The notes: generated by a model not told the origin, from the sequence alone. A DNA stretch of 64,000 nucleotides from DATMRS01 sp035566015 (GCA_035566015.1 DATMRS010000008.1:1-64000), one strand, 5' to 3'. Shown: positions 44,159 through 52,074, counted from the stretch's first letter. A program made the numbers and translations.

Positions 44159-44610
44159 TCGCGAGGCGCACACCCCGCTGGGCGCTGAGTTTCGCCGATT
44201 TGTGCCTGTTGTTGCTTGGCTTTTTCGTGATCCTCCACGCCCGCGCCGGTGACGGCCGCGCGACGGCGGAGGGGCTGCGCGCCGCCTTCGGCGCAAAGCC
44301 CGCGCCGCCCGCCGCCGTCTGGCGCGCCGAAACCCTGTTCGAGCCGGGGCAGGCGGTGCTGCTTTCGGCTCGCAAGGGCGAACTGGCGGCACTGGGCCGC
44401 CGCGCGGCGCGCCGGGGCGCGACGGTGACGGTCGAGAGCCGGGGCGTCGACAGCGGCACGCGCCGCTTCGACGCATGGGAACTCGCCGCCGCGCGCACCG
44501 CCGCCATCGCCCGCGCGATCCGCGCCGGCGGCCTCGACGAACGGCGTATCGCGATCGTCCTGCCCCCCTCCCGGACGCGCGGGCAGACCGTCACGGTGCT
44601 GCTGCGATAA
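44155..44610 (+). CDS. minimal MotB-like protein, partner of the second stator channel
   Basis: This 151-residue protein has one N-terminal helix with an Asp in the MotB position (WALSFADLCLLLLGFFVILH) and a short divergent OmpA-like end (FDAWELAAARTAAIARAIRA, then QTVTVLL). It is half the usual MotB length: plug and linker are reduced and the wall-binding motif is poorly conserved. ATGA overlap with the MotA-like gene supports a working pair. Confidence 0.75.
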   Translation: MIARRTPRWALSFADLCLLLLGFFVILHARAGDGRATAEGLRAAFGAKPAPPAAVWRAETLFEPGQAVLLSARKGELAALGRRAARRGATVTVESRGVDSGTRRFDAWELAAARTAAIARAIRAGGLDERRIAIVLPPSRTRGQTVTVLLR

Positions 44611-44614
44611 GGTT

Positions 44615-44630
44615 TGGCCCGATTATTGCT
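44615..44630 (+). promoter_or_regulatory. sigma-54 promoter of flgA
   Basis: TGGCCCGATTATTGCT fits TGGCACG-N4-TTGC with a single A-to-C change in the -24 box and correct GG-N10-GC spacing. The predicted start near 44640 lies only a few bases before ATG 44642, which favours the downstream flgA start at 44675. Confidence 0.75.
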
Positions 44631-44674
44631 TCGATGAGCGCATGTTTATGCGGACCATCGTGGGAACCGGCCGA

Positions 44675-45199
44675 ATGACGCGCACTTTTCGCCCTCTGAT
44701 CGCCCTTTTCCTCGTCCTGCCGGGCACGGCATGGGCGGCGGGGATACAGGACCTCAACGCGCTGGAACGGCGGCTCGTCATTTCGCTGGGCGCCGATGTC
44801 GGCCAGCCGGGCGGCCCGCGCGCGCCGCTCGACCGGCGCATGAAGCTCGCGGCCTGCCCCGATACGGTGGAGATAGAGCCGCCCGCCCTGGGCGCGGTCG
44901 CGCTGCGTTGCGCGCCGCTGGGCTGGCGCATCCGCGTGCCCCTGCTGGCGGGCGGCCCCGCGCGCGCGGTGGCGATGGCCGCCGTCATGCCGGCCCCGAA
45001 GCCCGAACCTGTCGTCCAGCGCGGCGACCCGATCGAGCTGGCGGTCGCGACCGGCGGCTTTCGCGTCACGCGCGAGATGATCGCCGATGAAAGCGGCGCG
45101 CCGGGCGATCATATCCGTGTCCGCGCCGACCGGAAATCGGCGCCGATCCTTGTCGAAGTCATCGACGCCGGCCATGCGCGCTTGCCCGGATTTAAGTGA
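44675..45199 (+). CDS. flgA: P-ring assembly chaperone FlgA
   Basis: This 174-residue periplasmic protein helps FlgI form the P ring. A signal peptide (MTRTFRPLIALFLVLPGTAW then AA) precedes a short form of the FlgA/SAF domain (APLDRRMKLAACPDTVEIEP, RGDPIELAVATGGFRVTREM, and SGAPGDHIRVRADRKSAPIL). ATG 44675 starts the signal peptide and fits the sigma-54 start site; ATG 44642 would add 11 residues. Confidence 0.87.
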   Translation: MTRTFRPLIALFLVLPGTAWAAGIQDLNALERRLVISLGADVGQPGGPRAPLDRRMKLAACPDTVEIEPPALGAVALRCAPLGWRIRVPLLAGGPARAVAMAAVMPAPKPEPVVQRGDPIELAVATGGFRVTREMIADESGAPGDHIRVRADRKSAPILVEVIDAGHARLPGFK

Positions 45200-45218
45200 C
45201 GTGGGATCGTGCCGTTAA
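45192..45218 (+). promoter_or_regulatory. sigma-28 promoter of flgM-flgN
   Basis: TTAA (45192-45195), exactly 15 nt, then GCCGTTAA (45211-45218) matches TAAA-N15-GCCGATAA with one mismatch in each element. It overlaps the flgA stop region and directs transcription to flgM 49 nt further on. Confidence 0.75.
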
Positions 45219-45273
45219 AGGAATATGAAGCGAGCCTTGCAGGGCTTGTTGGTTGTTTGCGGAGACTGGGCGG

Positions 45274-45546
45274 ATGATAAACGGTATCGGATCGACGGGC
45301 GGCGGCGGCCGGATCGACGGCACCCGCGCCCAAAGCACGCAGAGTGCGGGCGCGCCCGGCCGCGTGGCCGCGAAGGAAGAAGGCGCACCGCCTTCGCCCG
45401 CGGCAGAACTTGCCGCCTCCGGCCCGCCGGTGGATACGGCGAAAGTGGCCGAAATCCGCACCGCGATCGCCGAGGGGCGCTATAGCGTCGATCCGCGCGC
45501 GATCGCGTCGAAGATGATCGCGCTCGACCTGCCCGGAAAAGCATGA
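45274..45546 (+). CDS. flgM: anti-sigma-28 factor FlgM
   Basis: This 90-residue, mostly disordered protein has the C-terminal FliA-binding helices VDTAKVAEIRTAIAEGRYSV with DPRAIASKMIALDL, the FlgM family signature. It blocks FliA until exported through the finished hook. The N-terminal half is Gly/Ser/Ala-rich. ATG 45274 begins MINGIGSTGG. It overlaps flgN (ATGA). Confidence 0.92.
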   Translation: MINGIGSTGGGGRIDGTRAQSTQSAGAPGRVAAKEEGAPPSPAAELAASGPPVDTAKVAEIRTAIAEGRYSVDPRAIASKMIALDLPGKA

Positions 45547-45866
45547 GCAGCGAGACGCTCGACCGCCTGATCGCCAGTCAGGAGGCGCTGCTGCGCGCCC
45601 TCGACGGCGAGGAAGCGGAACAGATCGATCAGGCGCTGGCCGGCTTCACCGCCGCGCTGGACGCCGTGCGGAGCATCGGCGGCTGGCGCGATACGCCCGA
45701 GGTCGCGGCGCGCCTCACCCACGCGCTCCAGCTTGCCGACGCCGCGCGCGCGCGGGTCAACTATCTGGCGGACGCCACCCGCCGCCGCCTAGATCATCTG
45801 GCGGTGCTCGGCGCCCCGACGCCGCATCGGCTGACCTATGGCCGCAAGGGCCGCGCGCAGGGCTGA
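45543..45866 (+). CDS. flgN: FlgN-like flagellar export chaperone
   Basis: This 107-residue helical protein (SSETLDRLIASQEALLRALD and DEAEQIDQALAGFTAALDAV-like region) fits FlgN in size, composition and place next to flgM. Sequence identity in this family is low, so assignment rests mainly on context. FlgN protects FlgK and FlgL before export. Confidence 0.75.
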   Translation: MSSETLDRLIASQEALLRALDGEEAEQIDQALAGFTAALDAVRSIGGWRDTPEVAARLTHALQLADAARARVNYLADATRRRLDHLAVLGAPTPHRLTYGRKGRAQG

Positions 45867-45881
45867 GTCCCCGCTTTAAAT

Positions 45882-45897
45882 TGGCACGATCCTTGCT
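45882..45897 (+). promoter_or_regulatory. sigma-54 promoter of flhA-fliA
   Basis: TGGCACGATCCTTGCT is a perfect TGGCACG-N4-TTGC match. It lies just after flgN and about 85 bases before the flhA start, so transcription would begin near 45909 and run through flhA into fliA. Confidence 0.9.
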
Positions 45898-45979
45898 GTG
45901 ATATCCCTGAACTTTCGGGGGATCACATGGTCGCGAATTGCTCTGCCGTCTTCACCGCTTCCATCGGGGAGGCGTGACC

Positions 45980-48079
45980 GTGGCGACGAAGGCGCTCAAT
46001 CGCACGCTCTGGCTGAACGCGGGTCGCGGCGCGATCCTGCCCGCGGCGACCTTGATCCTCGTCGGCCTGATGGTCGTGCCGGTGCCCGCGATGCTGCTCG
46101 ACATGGGCTTCATCGCCAATATCATGATAAGCCTCGCAGTGCTGATGGTCGCACTGAACGCCGCCAAGCCGCTCGATTTCTCCTCCTTCCCCACCGTGCT
46201 GCTGTTCGCGACCCTGCTGCGCCTGTCGCTTAACGTCGCCTCCACGCGCGTCGTGCTGGTGGACGGGCATGAGGGGCCGGACGCGGCGGGCCATGTGATC
46301 GAGGCGTTCGGCCACTTCCTGATCGGCGGCGATTATGCTGTCGGCCTGTTCGTCTTCGCGATCCTGATGATCATCAACCTGGTGGTCATCACCAAGGGCG
46401 CAGGCCGCGTGTCCGAAGTGTCGGCGCGCTTCACCCTCGACGCGCTGCCCGGCAAGCAGATGGCGATCGACGCCGATCTCAACGCCGGCCTGCTGACGCC
46501 GGAGGAAGCGAAGCTGCGGCGGCAGGAAGTCGCGACCGAGGCGGATTTCTACGGATCGATGGACGGCGCGTCCAAATTCGTGAAGGGCGATGCGGTCGCG
46601 GGCGTGCTGATCCTCGTCATCAACATATTGGGCGGTCTGGTGCTGGGCGTGGTCAGCCACGGCCTGTCGCTGGGCGATGCCGCCTCCACCTATATCCAGC
46701 TTGCGATCGGCGACGCGCTGGTCGCGCAGATTCCCGCGTTGCTGCTGTCGATCGCGGCGGCGGCGATCGTGACGCGCGTGTCCTCGCCGCTCGACCTGTC
46801 CGGCCAGATCACGCACCAGTTCGGATCGGCACGGGCATGGACGCCGGTGGCGGGCATATTGACGCTATTGGGCGTGCTGCCGGGCATGCCGCATCTGGTG
46901 ATCCTGCCGGCGGCGGGCCTTGCCGGCTTCGTCGCCTGGCGGCTGGCGCGGGCGAACGCGCCCAAGCCCGAGCCGGTCGAGGACAAGACCGCCGCCCCCG
47001 CCCCCTCGACGATCGGCTGGGACGAGGTGTCGGACGGCGCGACGCTGGGCCTCGAACTCGGCTACGGCCTGATCGGGCTGGTGGACGAGCGCAAGGGCGC
47101 GCCGCTGATGGGTCGGATCACCGGCATCCGCCGCCAGCTCTCGCGCGAACTGGGCTTCGTCGTGCCGATGGTGCGCGTGCGCGACAATCTCGCGCTCGGC
47201 CCCAACAGCTACCGCATCACCGTCGCCGGCGTCATCATGGGCGAGGATGAGGCGTGGCCCGACGATCTGCTCGCGCTCGACAGCGGCGCGCTGGAAGGCA
47301 CGGTGGAGGGCCGCGCGGTCAAGGACCCGAGCTTCGGGCTGGACGCGGTGTGGATCAACCCCGCGCAGCGCACCGAGGCGGTGGTCGCGGGCTATACGGT
47401 CGTCGATCCGGCGACCGTCATCGCCACGCACCTCAACCAGATCATCGCCCATGCCGCCGCCGACCTGTTCGGCATGGACGAGGCGCAGAAGCTGCTCGAC
47501 GCGCTGAAGGAAAGCGCGCCACAGCTCGTCGCGGGATTGACGCCGCAGCCCTTGCCGCTCGCCTCGATCGCCGCGCTCTGCCGCGCGCTGCTGGCGGAGG
47601 GCGTGCCGCTCAAGGATTTCCGCCGCATCGCCGAGGCGATGGTGGACGCCGCGCGCGAGGAGGGCGATCCCGCTGCCTTGGTGGAGGCGGTGCGCGTGCG
47701 GATCGGCGCGATCATCGTCCAGAGCCTCGTGCCGGTCAGGATGCCGCTGCCGGTCATCACCCTCGACGGCGGGCTGGAGGCACTGCTTGCCCAGGCGGTA
47801 CGCGCCGGGCCGAATGCCACGCATCCGTTCGAGCCGGCGCTCGCCAATCGCATCGTGGGCGCGGTCAGCGAGGCGGCGGCGCCGCTGATCGGCGAGGCGC
47901 GGCAGTTCGCGATCGTCACCTCGCCGATCGCGCGCCGTCCGCTGTCGCGCCTGCTGAGGCCGCATCTGGCTGACGCGCCGGTGCTTTCCTTCCTTGAGAT
48001 TCCCGATGGCAAGCCGGTTGAGGTTGTCGCCGTGGTGGGCGGCGCGAATGCGGCGCGTGAGCAGGAGTTGGTGCCATGA
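45980..48079 (+). CDS. flhA: flagellar export gate protein FlhA
   Basis: This 699-residue core protein forms the nonameric export gate. Eight helices fill the first 330 residues, and the conserved FHIPEP region is AGRVSEVSARFTLDALPGKQ followed by MAIDADLNAGLLTPEEAKLR and SMDGASKFVKGDAVAG. The C-terminal cytoplasmic domain is complete. I choose GTG 45980 because GGAGG is 7 nt upstream; GTG 45974 has too short a gap. Confidence 0.96.
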   Translation: MATKALNRTLWLNAGRGAILPAATLILVGLMVVPVPAMLLDMGFIANIMISLAVLMVALNAAKPLDFSSFPTVLLFATLLRLSLNVASTRVVLVDGHEGPDAAGHVIEAFGHFLIGGDYAVGLFVFAILMIINLVVITKGAGRVSEVSARFTLDALPGKQMAIDADLNAGLLTPEEAKLRRQEVATEADFYGSMDGASKFVKGDAVAGVLILVINILGGLVLGVVSHGLSLGDAASTYIQLAIGDALVAQIPALLLSIAAAAIVTRVSSPLDLSGQITHQFGSARAWTPVAGILTLLGVLPGMPHLVILPAAGLAGFVAWRLARANAPKPEPVEDKTAAPAPSTIGWDEVSDGATLGLELGYGLIGLVDERKGAPLMGRITGIRRQLSRELGFVVPMVRVRDNLALGPNSYRITVAGVIMGEDEAWPDDLLALDSGALEGTVEGRAVKDPSFGLDAVWINPAQRTEAVVAGYTVVDPATVIATHLNQIIAHAAADLFGMDEAQKLLDALKESAPQLVAGLTPQPLPLASIAALCRALLAEGVPLKDFRRIAEAMVDAAREEGDPAALVEAVRVRIGAIIVQSLVPVRMPLPVITLDGGLEALLAQAVRAGPNATHPFEPALANRIVGAVSEAAAPLIGEARQFAIVTSPIARRPLSRLLRPHLADAPVLSFLEIPDGKPVEVVAVVGGANAAREQELVP

Positions 48080-48103
48080 ACCCGGTAACGGCGGAGGCAG
48101 GCC

Positions 48104-48835
48104 ATGCCGTTCAATAGCGCGCTGGCCGAAGCCGGCACCTATAGCCGCAAGCCCGCCCGATCCGCTCCGGCCGAACTGGCGCGCACGCATATGCCGCTCG
48201 TCCGCCGCATCGCCTGGCACGTCCATGGCCGCGTCTCGTCGGCGATCGACATAGAGGATCTGGTGCAGATCGGCATGATCGCGCTGGTCGAGGCGGCGAA
48301 CGCGTTCGAGGATCGCGGCTACGCCTTCTCCACGTATGCGACGATGCGGATTCGCGGCAGCATGATCGATCACCTGCGCCGCCACGCGACGATCCAGCGT
48401 TCGGCGATGGGGCATAAGCGCGCGCTGGCCGCCGCCCGCGCCGTACTGGAGAACCGGCTTGGCCGCGCGGCGAACGACGCGGAGATGGCGGATGCGATGA
48501 ATCTCGACCCCACCGCCTATCGCGAGCTGGTGGACAGCACCGCGACGATCCACGTCGACTCGCTCGACGAGGTCTATTCGGATCAGTCGATGTGGTTCGC
48601 CGATGTCGAGGATCGCATCGACGTGACGATCGAGCGGGAGGAACTGCGCGGCGCGCTGGCCGACCGGATCGCCGAACTGCCGGAGCGCGAGGCGATGGTC
48701 CTCCAGCTCTATTTCGTCGAGGAGATGAATCTGGAGGAGATCGGCCAGACGCTCGGCGTCGGCGCGGCACGGGTCTGCCAGATCAAGAAGGCCGCGCTCG
48801 ATCGCCTGCGCGGCGCGCTCAGCGCCTGGAATTGA
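48104..48835 (+). CDS. fliA: flagellar sigma factor FliA (sigma-28)
   Basis: This 243-residue sigma-70-family factor has region 2 (IDIEDLVQIGMIALVEAANA, YAFSTYATMRIRGSMIDHLR), region 3 and region 4 (EREAMVLQLYFVEEMNLEEI then GVGAARVCQIKKAALDRLR). Length is usual. It should read fliC, motAB and flgM promoters and is checked by FlgM. SD GGAGG is well placed. It is in the sigma-54-driven flhA transcript. Its end overlaps the convergent gene by 17 bases. Confidence 0.96.
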   Translation: MPFNSALAEAGTYSRKPARSAPAELARTHMPLVRRIAWHVHGRVSSAIDIEDLVQIGMIALVEAANAFEDRGYAFSTYATMRIRGSMIDHLRRHATIQRSAMGHKRALAAARAVLENRLGRAANDAEMADAMNLDPTAYRELVDSTATIHVDSLDEVYSDQSMWFADVEDRIDVTIEREELRGALADRIAELPEREAMVLQLYFVEEMNLEEIGQTLGVGAARVCQIKKAALDRLRGALSAWN

Positions 48836-49298
48836 GCGCCTGCTCGATCCGATCCAGCCTGATCCCGATCGTGCTGATCCGATTCGCCAGCTCCGCCTGC
48901 GCGCCGCCGATCGTGGCGGCCAGCGCCGGCCCGCCGCGTTCGGCCCCCGCCCGCGCGAGATCGCGGCGCAGATCGACAAGCGCCCTGTCCAGATCGGCGG
49001 CGGTCAGCGGGGTGGCGCCGTCCATGGGTAAAGCCGGCGGGGCTGCCGCTTCCACGACCGGAGGCCGCATCGCCCCGGCACGCAGGGCATCGATCGCGAC
49101 GCGCGCCTCGGCCACCGTCCGGCTGGCGACGATCAGGCCGATCGCGGACAATAGCGCCGCCACCGCCGCGATCAGCACCGCGATCAGCGGCAGCAGACCG
49201 GTCCGCGCCGGCGCGGCAGACGCGGGGGCAACGGGCGCCGGGGTTTCGACAATCGGTACGTCCGCCGTTTCGGGCGCGGCTTCGCTCAGCGCGGTCAT
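48819..49298 (-). CDS. hypothetical membrane protein with coiled-coil tail between fliA and fliC
   Basis: This 159-residue protein has a Pro/Ala-rich cytoplasmic N-terminus, one transmembrane helix at about 34-58 (GLLPLIAVLIAAVAALLSAI) and a predicted coiled coil at the C-terminal end (DLDRALVDLRRDLARAGAER, LANRISTIGIRLDRIEQALN). I do not recognise a family. SD AGAGGA precedes ATG 49298. It lies just downstream of the fliC terminator and its 3' end overlaps fliA. Confidence 0.75.
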   Translation of the reverse strand: MTALSEAAPETADVPIVETPAPVAPASAAPARTGLLPLIAVLIAAVAALLSAIGLIVASRTVAEARVAIDALRAGAMRPPVVEAAAPPALPMDGATPLTAADLDRALVDLRRDLARAGAERGGPALAATIGGAQAELANRISTIGIRLDRIEQALNSRR

Positions 49299-49323
49299 CC
49301 TGTCCTCTTTCTCTATAAAGAAG

Positions 49324-49350
49324 CCCCCGGCACGGCTGGCGCACCGGGGG
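49324..49350 (-). terminator. intrinsic terminator of fliC
   Basis: On the minus strand a stem with CCCCCGG (49344-49350) and CCGGGGG (49324-49330) is followed by CTTCTTTATA. It lies 34 nt after the fliC stop. The short T-rich run makes it a moderate rho-independent terminator. Confidence 0.65.
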
Positions 49351-49383
49351 TCTTCCTCGCCCATCGCGGGAAGGATCGGGTCC

Positions 49384-50199
49384 TTACCGCAGCAGCTGGA
49401 GCACGCCCTGGCCGGTCTGGTTCGCCTGCGCGAGCATCGCGGTGGCGGCCTGGCTCAGAATGTTCGCCTTGGCGAGATTGGTCGTCTCGGCCGAGAAGTC
49501 CGTGTCCTCGATGCGCGAGCGCGCGTCGGACAGGTTCTGGACGTTGTTGGTCAGGTTGTTGATGACCGAGTTGAGGCGGCTCTGCCCGGCGCCCAGCGTG
49601 GCGCGCGCCGTGGCGACGGCGGCCAGCGCGTCATCGACGTCGCCCATCGCCGTGGTCGCGCCCGTGCCGTCGGTGCCCGAAATGTCGGAACCGACCGCCG
49701 CGCTGAGGTCCAGCCCCTTGAGCGTCAGGTCCACCGTGTCGTCCGTCGTCGAGCCGACCTGGATGGTAATCGTCGCGTCGGCGGTGTCGAACAGCGTGAT
49801 GCCGTTGAACTTGGTGTTGGTCGTGATGTCGGTGATCTGCGCCGTCAGTTCGGTGACTTCGGCCTGCAGGTTGGTGCGGTCGTCCTCGGAATAGGTGCCG
49901 CTCGCCGCCTGCACCGCCAGCTCGCGGATGCGCTGCAGCATGTTCGTGACTTCGTTGAGCGCGCCTTCGGCGGTCTGCGCCAGCGAAATGCCGTCATTGG
50001 CGTTGCGGATGCCCTGGTTCATGCCCCGGATCGACGAGGTCATCGAGCTGGCGATGGCGAGGCCGGCGGCGTCGTCCTTCGCGCTGTTGATGCGCTTGCC
50101 GCTCGACAGCCGCTCCATCGCGGTCTGCAATTCGGAGTTCGCGACACGCGAACCGTTCTGGGCGCGCAGCGCGGCGATGTTGGTGTTGATGACAGTCAT
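49384..50199 (-). CDS. fliC: flagellin FliC
   Basis: This 271-residue filament subunit has conserved D0/D1 ends: MTVINTNIAALRAQNGSRVA then ELQTAMERLSSGKRINSAKD, and at the C-terminus DTDFSAETTNLAKANILSQA with TAMLAQANQTGQGVLQLL. The central variable part is short, as often in sphingomonads. SD AAAGGA is upstream of the ATG. No fliD, fliS, flaF or flbT lies next to it. A sigma-28 promoter is at 50263-50289. Confidence 0.97.
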   Translation of the reverse strand: MTVINTNIAALRAQNGSRVANSELQTAMERLSSGKRINSAKDDAAGLAIASSMTSSIRGMNQGIRNANDGISLAQTAEGALNEVTNMLQRIRELAVQAASGTYSEDDRTNLQAEVTELTAQITDITTNTKFNGITLFDTADATITIQVGSTTDDTVDLTLKGLDLSAAVGSDISGTDGTGATTAMGDVDDALAAVATARATLGAGQSRLNSVINNLTNNVQNLSDARSRIEDTDFSAETTNLAKANILSQAATAMLAQANQTGQGVLQLLR

Positions 50200-50262
50200 G
50201 GATGTTCCTTTCCCGCTCGAAACTGGCGGCCCGGCCAGAGGTCGACGGCAGCCACGATCCGG

Positions 50263-50289
50263 GTAACGGCGGCACCGGCGGAACCTTTA
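50263..50289 (-). promoter_or_regulatory. sigma-28 promoter of fliC
   Basis: On the minus strand TAAA (50286-50289) is followed by exactly 15 nt and GCCGTTAC (50263-50270). The -10 is the same octamer as at motA. The leader before the fliC ATG is about 57 nt. Confidence 0.85.
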
Positions 50290-50370
50290 GCGGCGGAAAA
50301 TTTTCGGCGTGCGCGCCCAACAGGGCGGAATGCCTCTACGCGCGCGTTTATTGCCTTATGGGACAAAAGC

Positions 50371-50389
50371 TTAAGAGGTTGGTAACCAT
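50371..50389 (+). promoter_or_regulatory. CtrA-like box upstream of the sigma-54 activator gene
   Basis: TTAA (50371-50374), GAGGTTG, then GTAACCAT (50382-50389) fits TTAA-N7-TTAACCAT with one mismatch. A possible -10 (TATCGA, 50397-50402) follows. It lies 87 bases before ATG 50476. The same TTAA-N7-GTAA form occurs near motA. Confidence 0.55.
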
Positions 50390-50475
50390 TTATCTCTATC
50401 GATGTGGGGCAGGGGGTAGCCGGTCCGAAAACGGGCAGGCCACCAGGAAAGAAGGCGGCCTGAGGGGGCTTGGGG

Positions 50476-51708
50476 ATGAAGGTGATCGGCGTTTCCGAAC
50501 GGGTTTCGTGCGCTCATCCGGTGCTGGCCGGATGGCTGGCGAGCATCGGCTTTTCGTTGCCGCTCGTCGCCGCGGACGCGCCGTGCGGGCGGGATGAAGC
50601 GCGCATCCTCGATGCGTCCGAAATGGCGCACGCCACCTGCCGCGATCTGATTCTCACCATCGCCGATGGCGCGCCTTGCTTCATGCCGGCGCGCGACGGT
50701 CTGCCCGCCAGAATCCGCTTCGGCTTCGATGACATGGCGTTCGGCCATGCGCTGATCGCCGAATGGGTCCGGCCCGAGGCGCGGCCCGCCTGCGGCGAAC
50801 CCGAAAGCGCGCGCTTTCTGGCGCTTGCCCAGAAGATCGCGGCCAGCGACGCCACCGTCCTCATCCTGGGTGAAACCGGCACCGGCAAGGAAGGCGTCGC
50901 GCGTTATGTGCACGCCATGTCGCGCCGGCGCGATAAACCCTTTGTCGCGGTGAATTGCGCGGCCCTGCCTGCGACGATGCTCGAAGCGATGTTGTTCGGC
51001 CATCAGAAGGGCAGCTTCACCGGCGCCGGCGCGTCGGGTGAGGGTCTGTTTCGCGCGGCGGAGGGCGGCACCCTGCTGCTCGACGAGATTGCGGAGCTGC
51101 CGCTGGCGCTCCAGGCCAAGCTGCTGCGCGCCTTGCAGGAGCGTGAGGTGCTGCCCGTCGGCGCGACACAGCCGATCCCGGTCAATGTCCGCGTGCTCGC
51201 GGCGGCGAATCGCGATCTGGCGGGCGAGGTGGCCGCCGGCCGCTTCCGCGCCGATCTTTACTGGCGGCTCAACGTCGTGCCGCTGACGCTGAAGCCGCTC
51301 GGCGCGCGCCGGCTCGACATTCGCGCGATCACGGCGGCACTGCTGTGCCGCCACACGCCCGAGGACACGAACCTCGCCTGGCCGACGGCATCGGCGCTCG
51401 ACCGGCTGATGGCGCACGACTGGCCGGGCAATGTCCGCGAACTCGACAACGTCCTTCAGCGCGCGCTGCTGCTGCATGAGGGCGAGCGGATCGAGGCGGA
51501 CGATCTCTCGATCGAGGCAGGCATATCGCCCGAGGCGGTGCCGATGCCGTCGCTCCGCCTCTCCGATATTGCCCGCTCGATGCAGGCGCGCGCGATCGAG
51601 GAGGCGCTGGCTGCGACCGGCGGGCATCGCCTGCGCGCCGCCGAGCGGCTGGGGATCAGTGAACGGACGTTGCGCTATCGCCTCGCCGATATGCGCGCGG
51701 CGGCCTGA
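50476..51708 (+). CDS. FlbD/FleQ-like sigma-54-dependent flagellar activator
   Basis: This 410-residue enhancer-binding protein has a divergent N-terminal domain (1-105) with no clear receiver phosphorylation site, an AAA+ domain and a Fis-type HTH. Walker A is GETGTGKE (132-139), Walker B LLLDE (near 200-204), and the sigma-54-contact loop reads GSFTGA (179-184) instead of GAFTGA. The HTH is GGHRLRAAERLGISERTLRY. It sits at the head of fliE-flhB. I use ATG 50476; TTG 50470 is possible. It probably acts on the flgB, flgA and flhA sigma-54 promoters. Confidence 0.93.
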   Translation: MKVIGVSERVSCAHPVLAGWLASIGFSLPLVAADAPCGRDEARILDASEMAHATCRDLILTIADGAPCFMPARDGLPARIRFGFDDMAFGHALIAEWVRPEARPACGEPESARFLALAQKIAASDATVLILGETGTGKEGVARYVHAMSRRRDKPFVAVNCAALPATMLEAMLFGHQKGSFTGAGASGEGLFRAAEGGTLLLDEIAELPLALQAKLLRALQEREVLPVGATQPIPVNVRVLAAANRDLAGEVAAGRFRADLYWRLNVVPLTLKPLGARRLDIRAITAALLCRHTPEDTNLAWPTASALDRLMAHDWPGNVRELDNVLQRALLLHEGERIEADDLSIEAGISPEAVPMPSLRLSDIARSMQARAIEEALAATGGHRLRAAERLGISERTLRYRLADMRAAA

Positions 51709-51719
51709 GGAGGCTCGGC

Positions 51720-52073
51720 ATGAGCAAGATCGACAGTTCCGGCCTGCTGGCGATGCGAAGCGCCATTCTCCAGCAGAATGCGGCGCTCCAGAAGGCGGCG
51801 GGCGTCGGCCCGGCGGGCACGGCCGGCATGTCGGGTACGGCCGCCGCCGGCGAAAGCAGCTTCGGCGGCGCGCTGACCAGCGCCATTGCACAGGTCAATG
51901 AATTGCAGGCCAGGTCGACCGAAATGTCGACGGCCTATGAGCGCGGCGAGACGACCGACATCGCCGCGGTGATGCTTTCCCGCGAGAAGGCGTCCGTCGG
52001 CTTCCAGGCGACCTTGCAGGTCCGCAACAAGCTGCTGTCGGCATACAAGGACATCATGAGCATGCCGGTCTGA
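51720..52073 (+). CDS. fliE: MS-ring/rod adaptor FliE
   Basis: This 117-residue rod-base protein has a Gly/Ala-rich middle and the conserved C-terminal helix AAVMLSREKASVGFQATLQV then RNKLLSAYKDIMSM. It is 11 nt after the activator gene and 1 nt before fliF. Confidence 0.95.
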   Translation: MSKIDSSGLLAMRSAILQQNAALQKAAGVGPAGTAGMSGTAAAGESSFGGALTSAIAQVNELQARSTEMSTAYERGETTDIAAVMLSREKASVGFQATLQVRNKLLSAYKDIMSMPV

Positions 52074-52074
52074 C

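Noticed and set aside
45225..45485. 86-codon frame with AAAGGA just before ATG
   Set aside because: It overlaps flgM in another frame, starts at about the transcription start of the flgM promoter, and encodes an Arg-rich shadow peptide.
46865..48979. 704-codon minus-strand open frame opposite flhA-fliA
   Set aside because: Shadow of flhA and fliA; Arg/His/Asp-rich with no recognisable fold.
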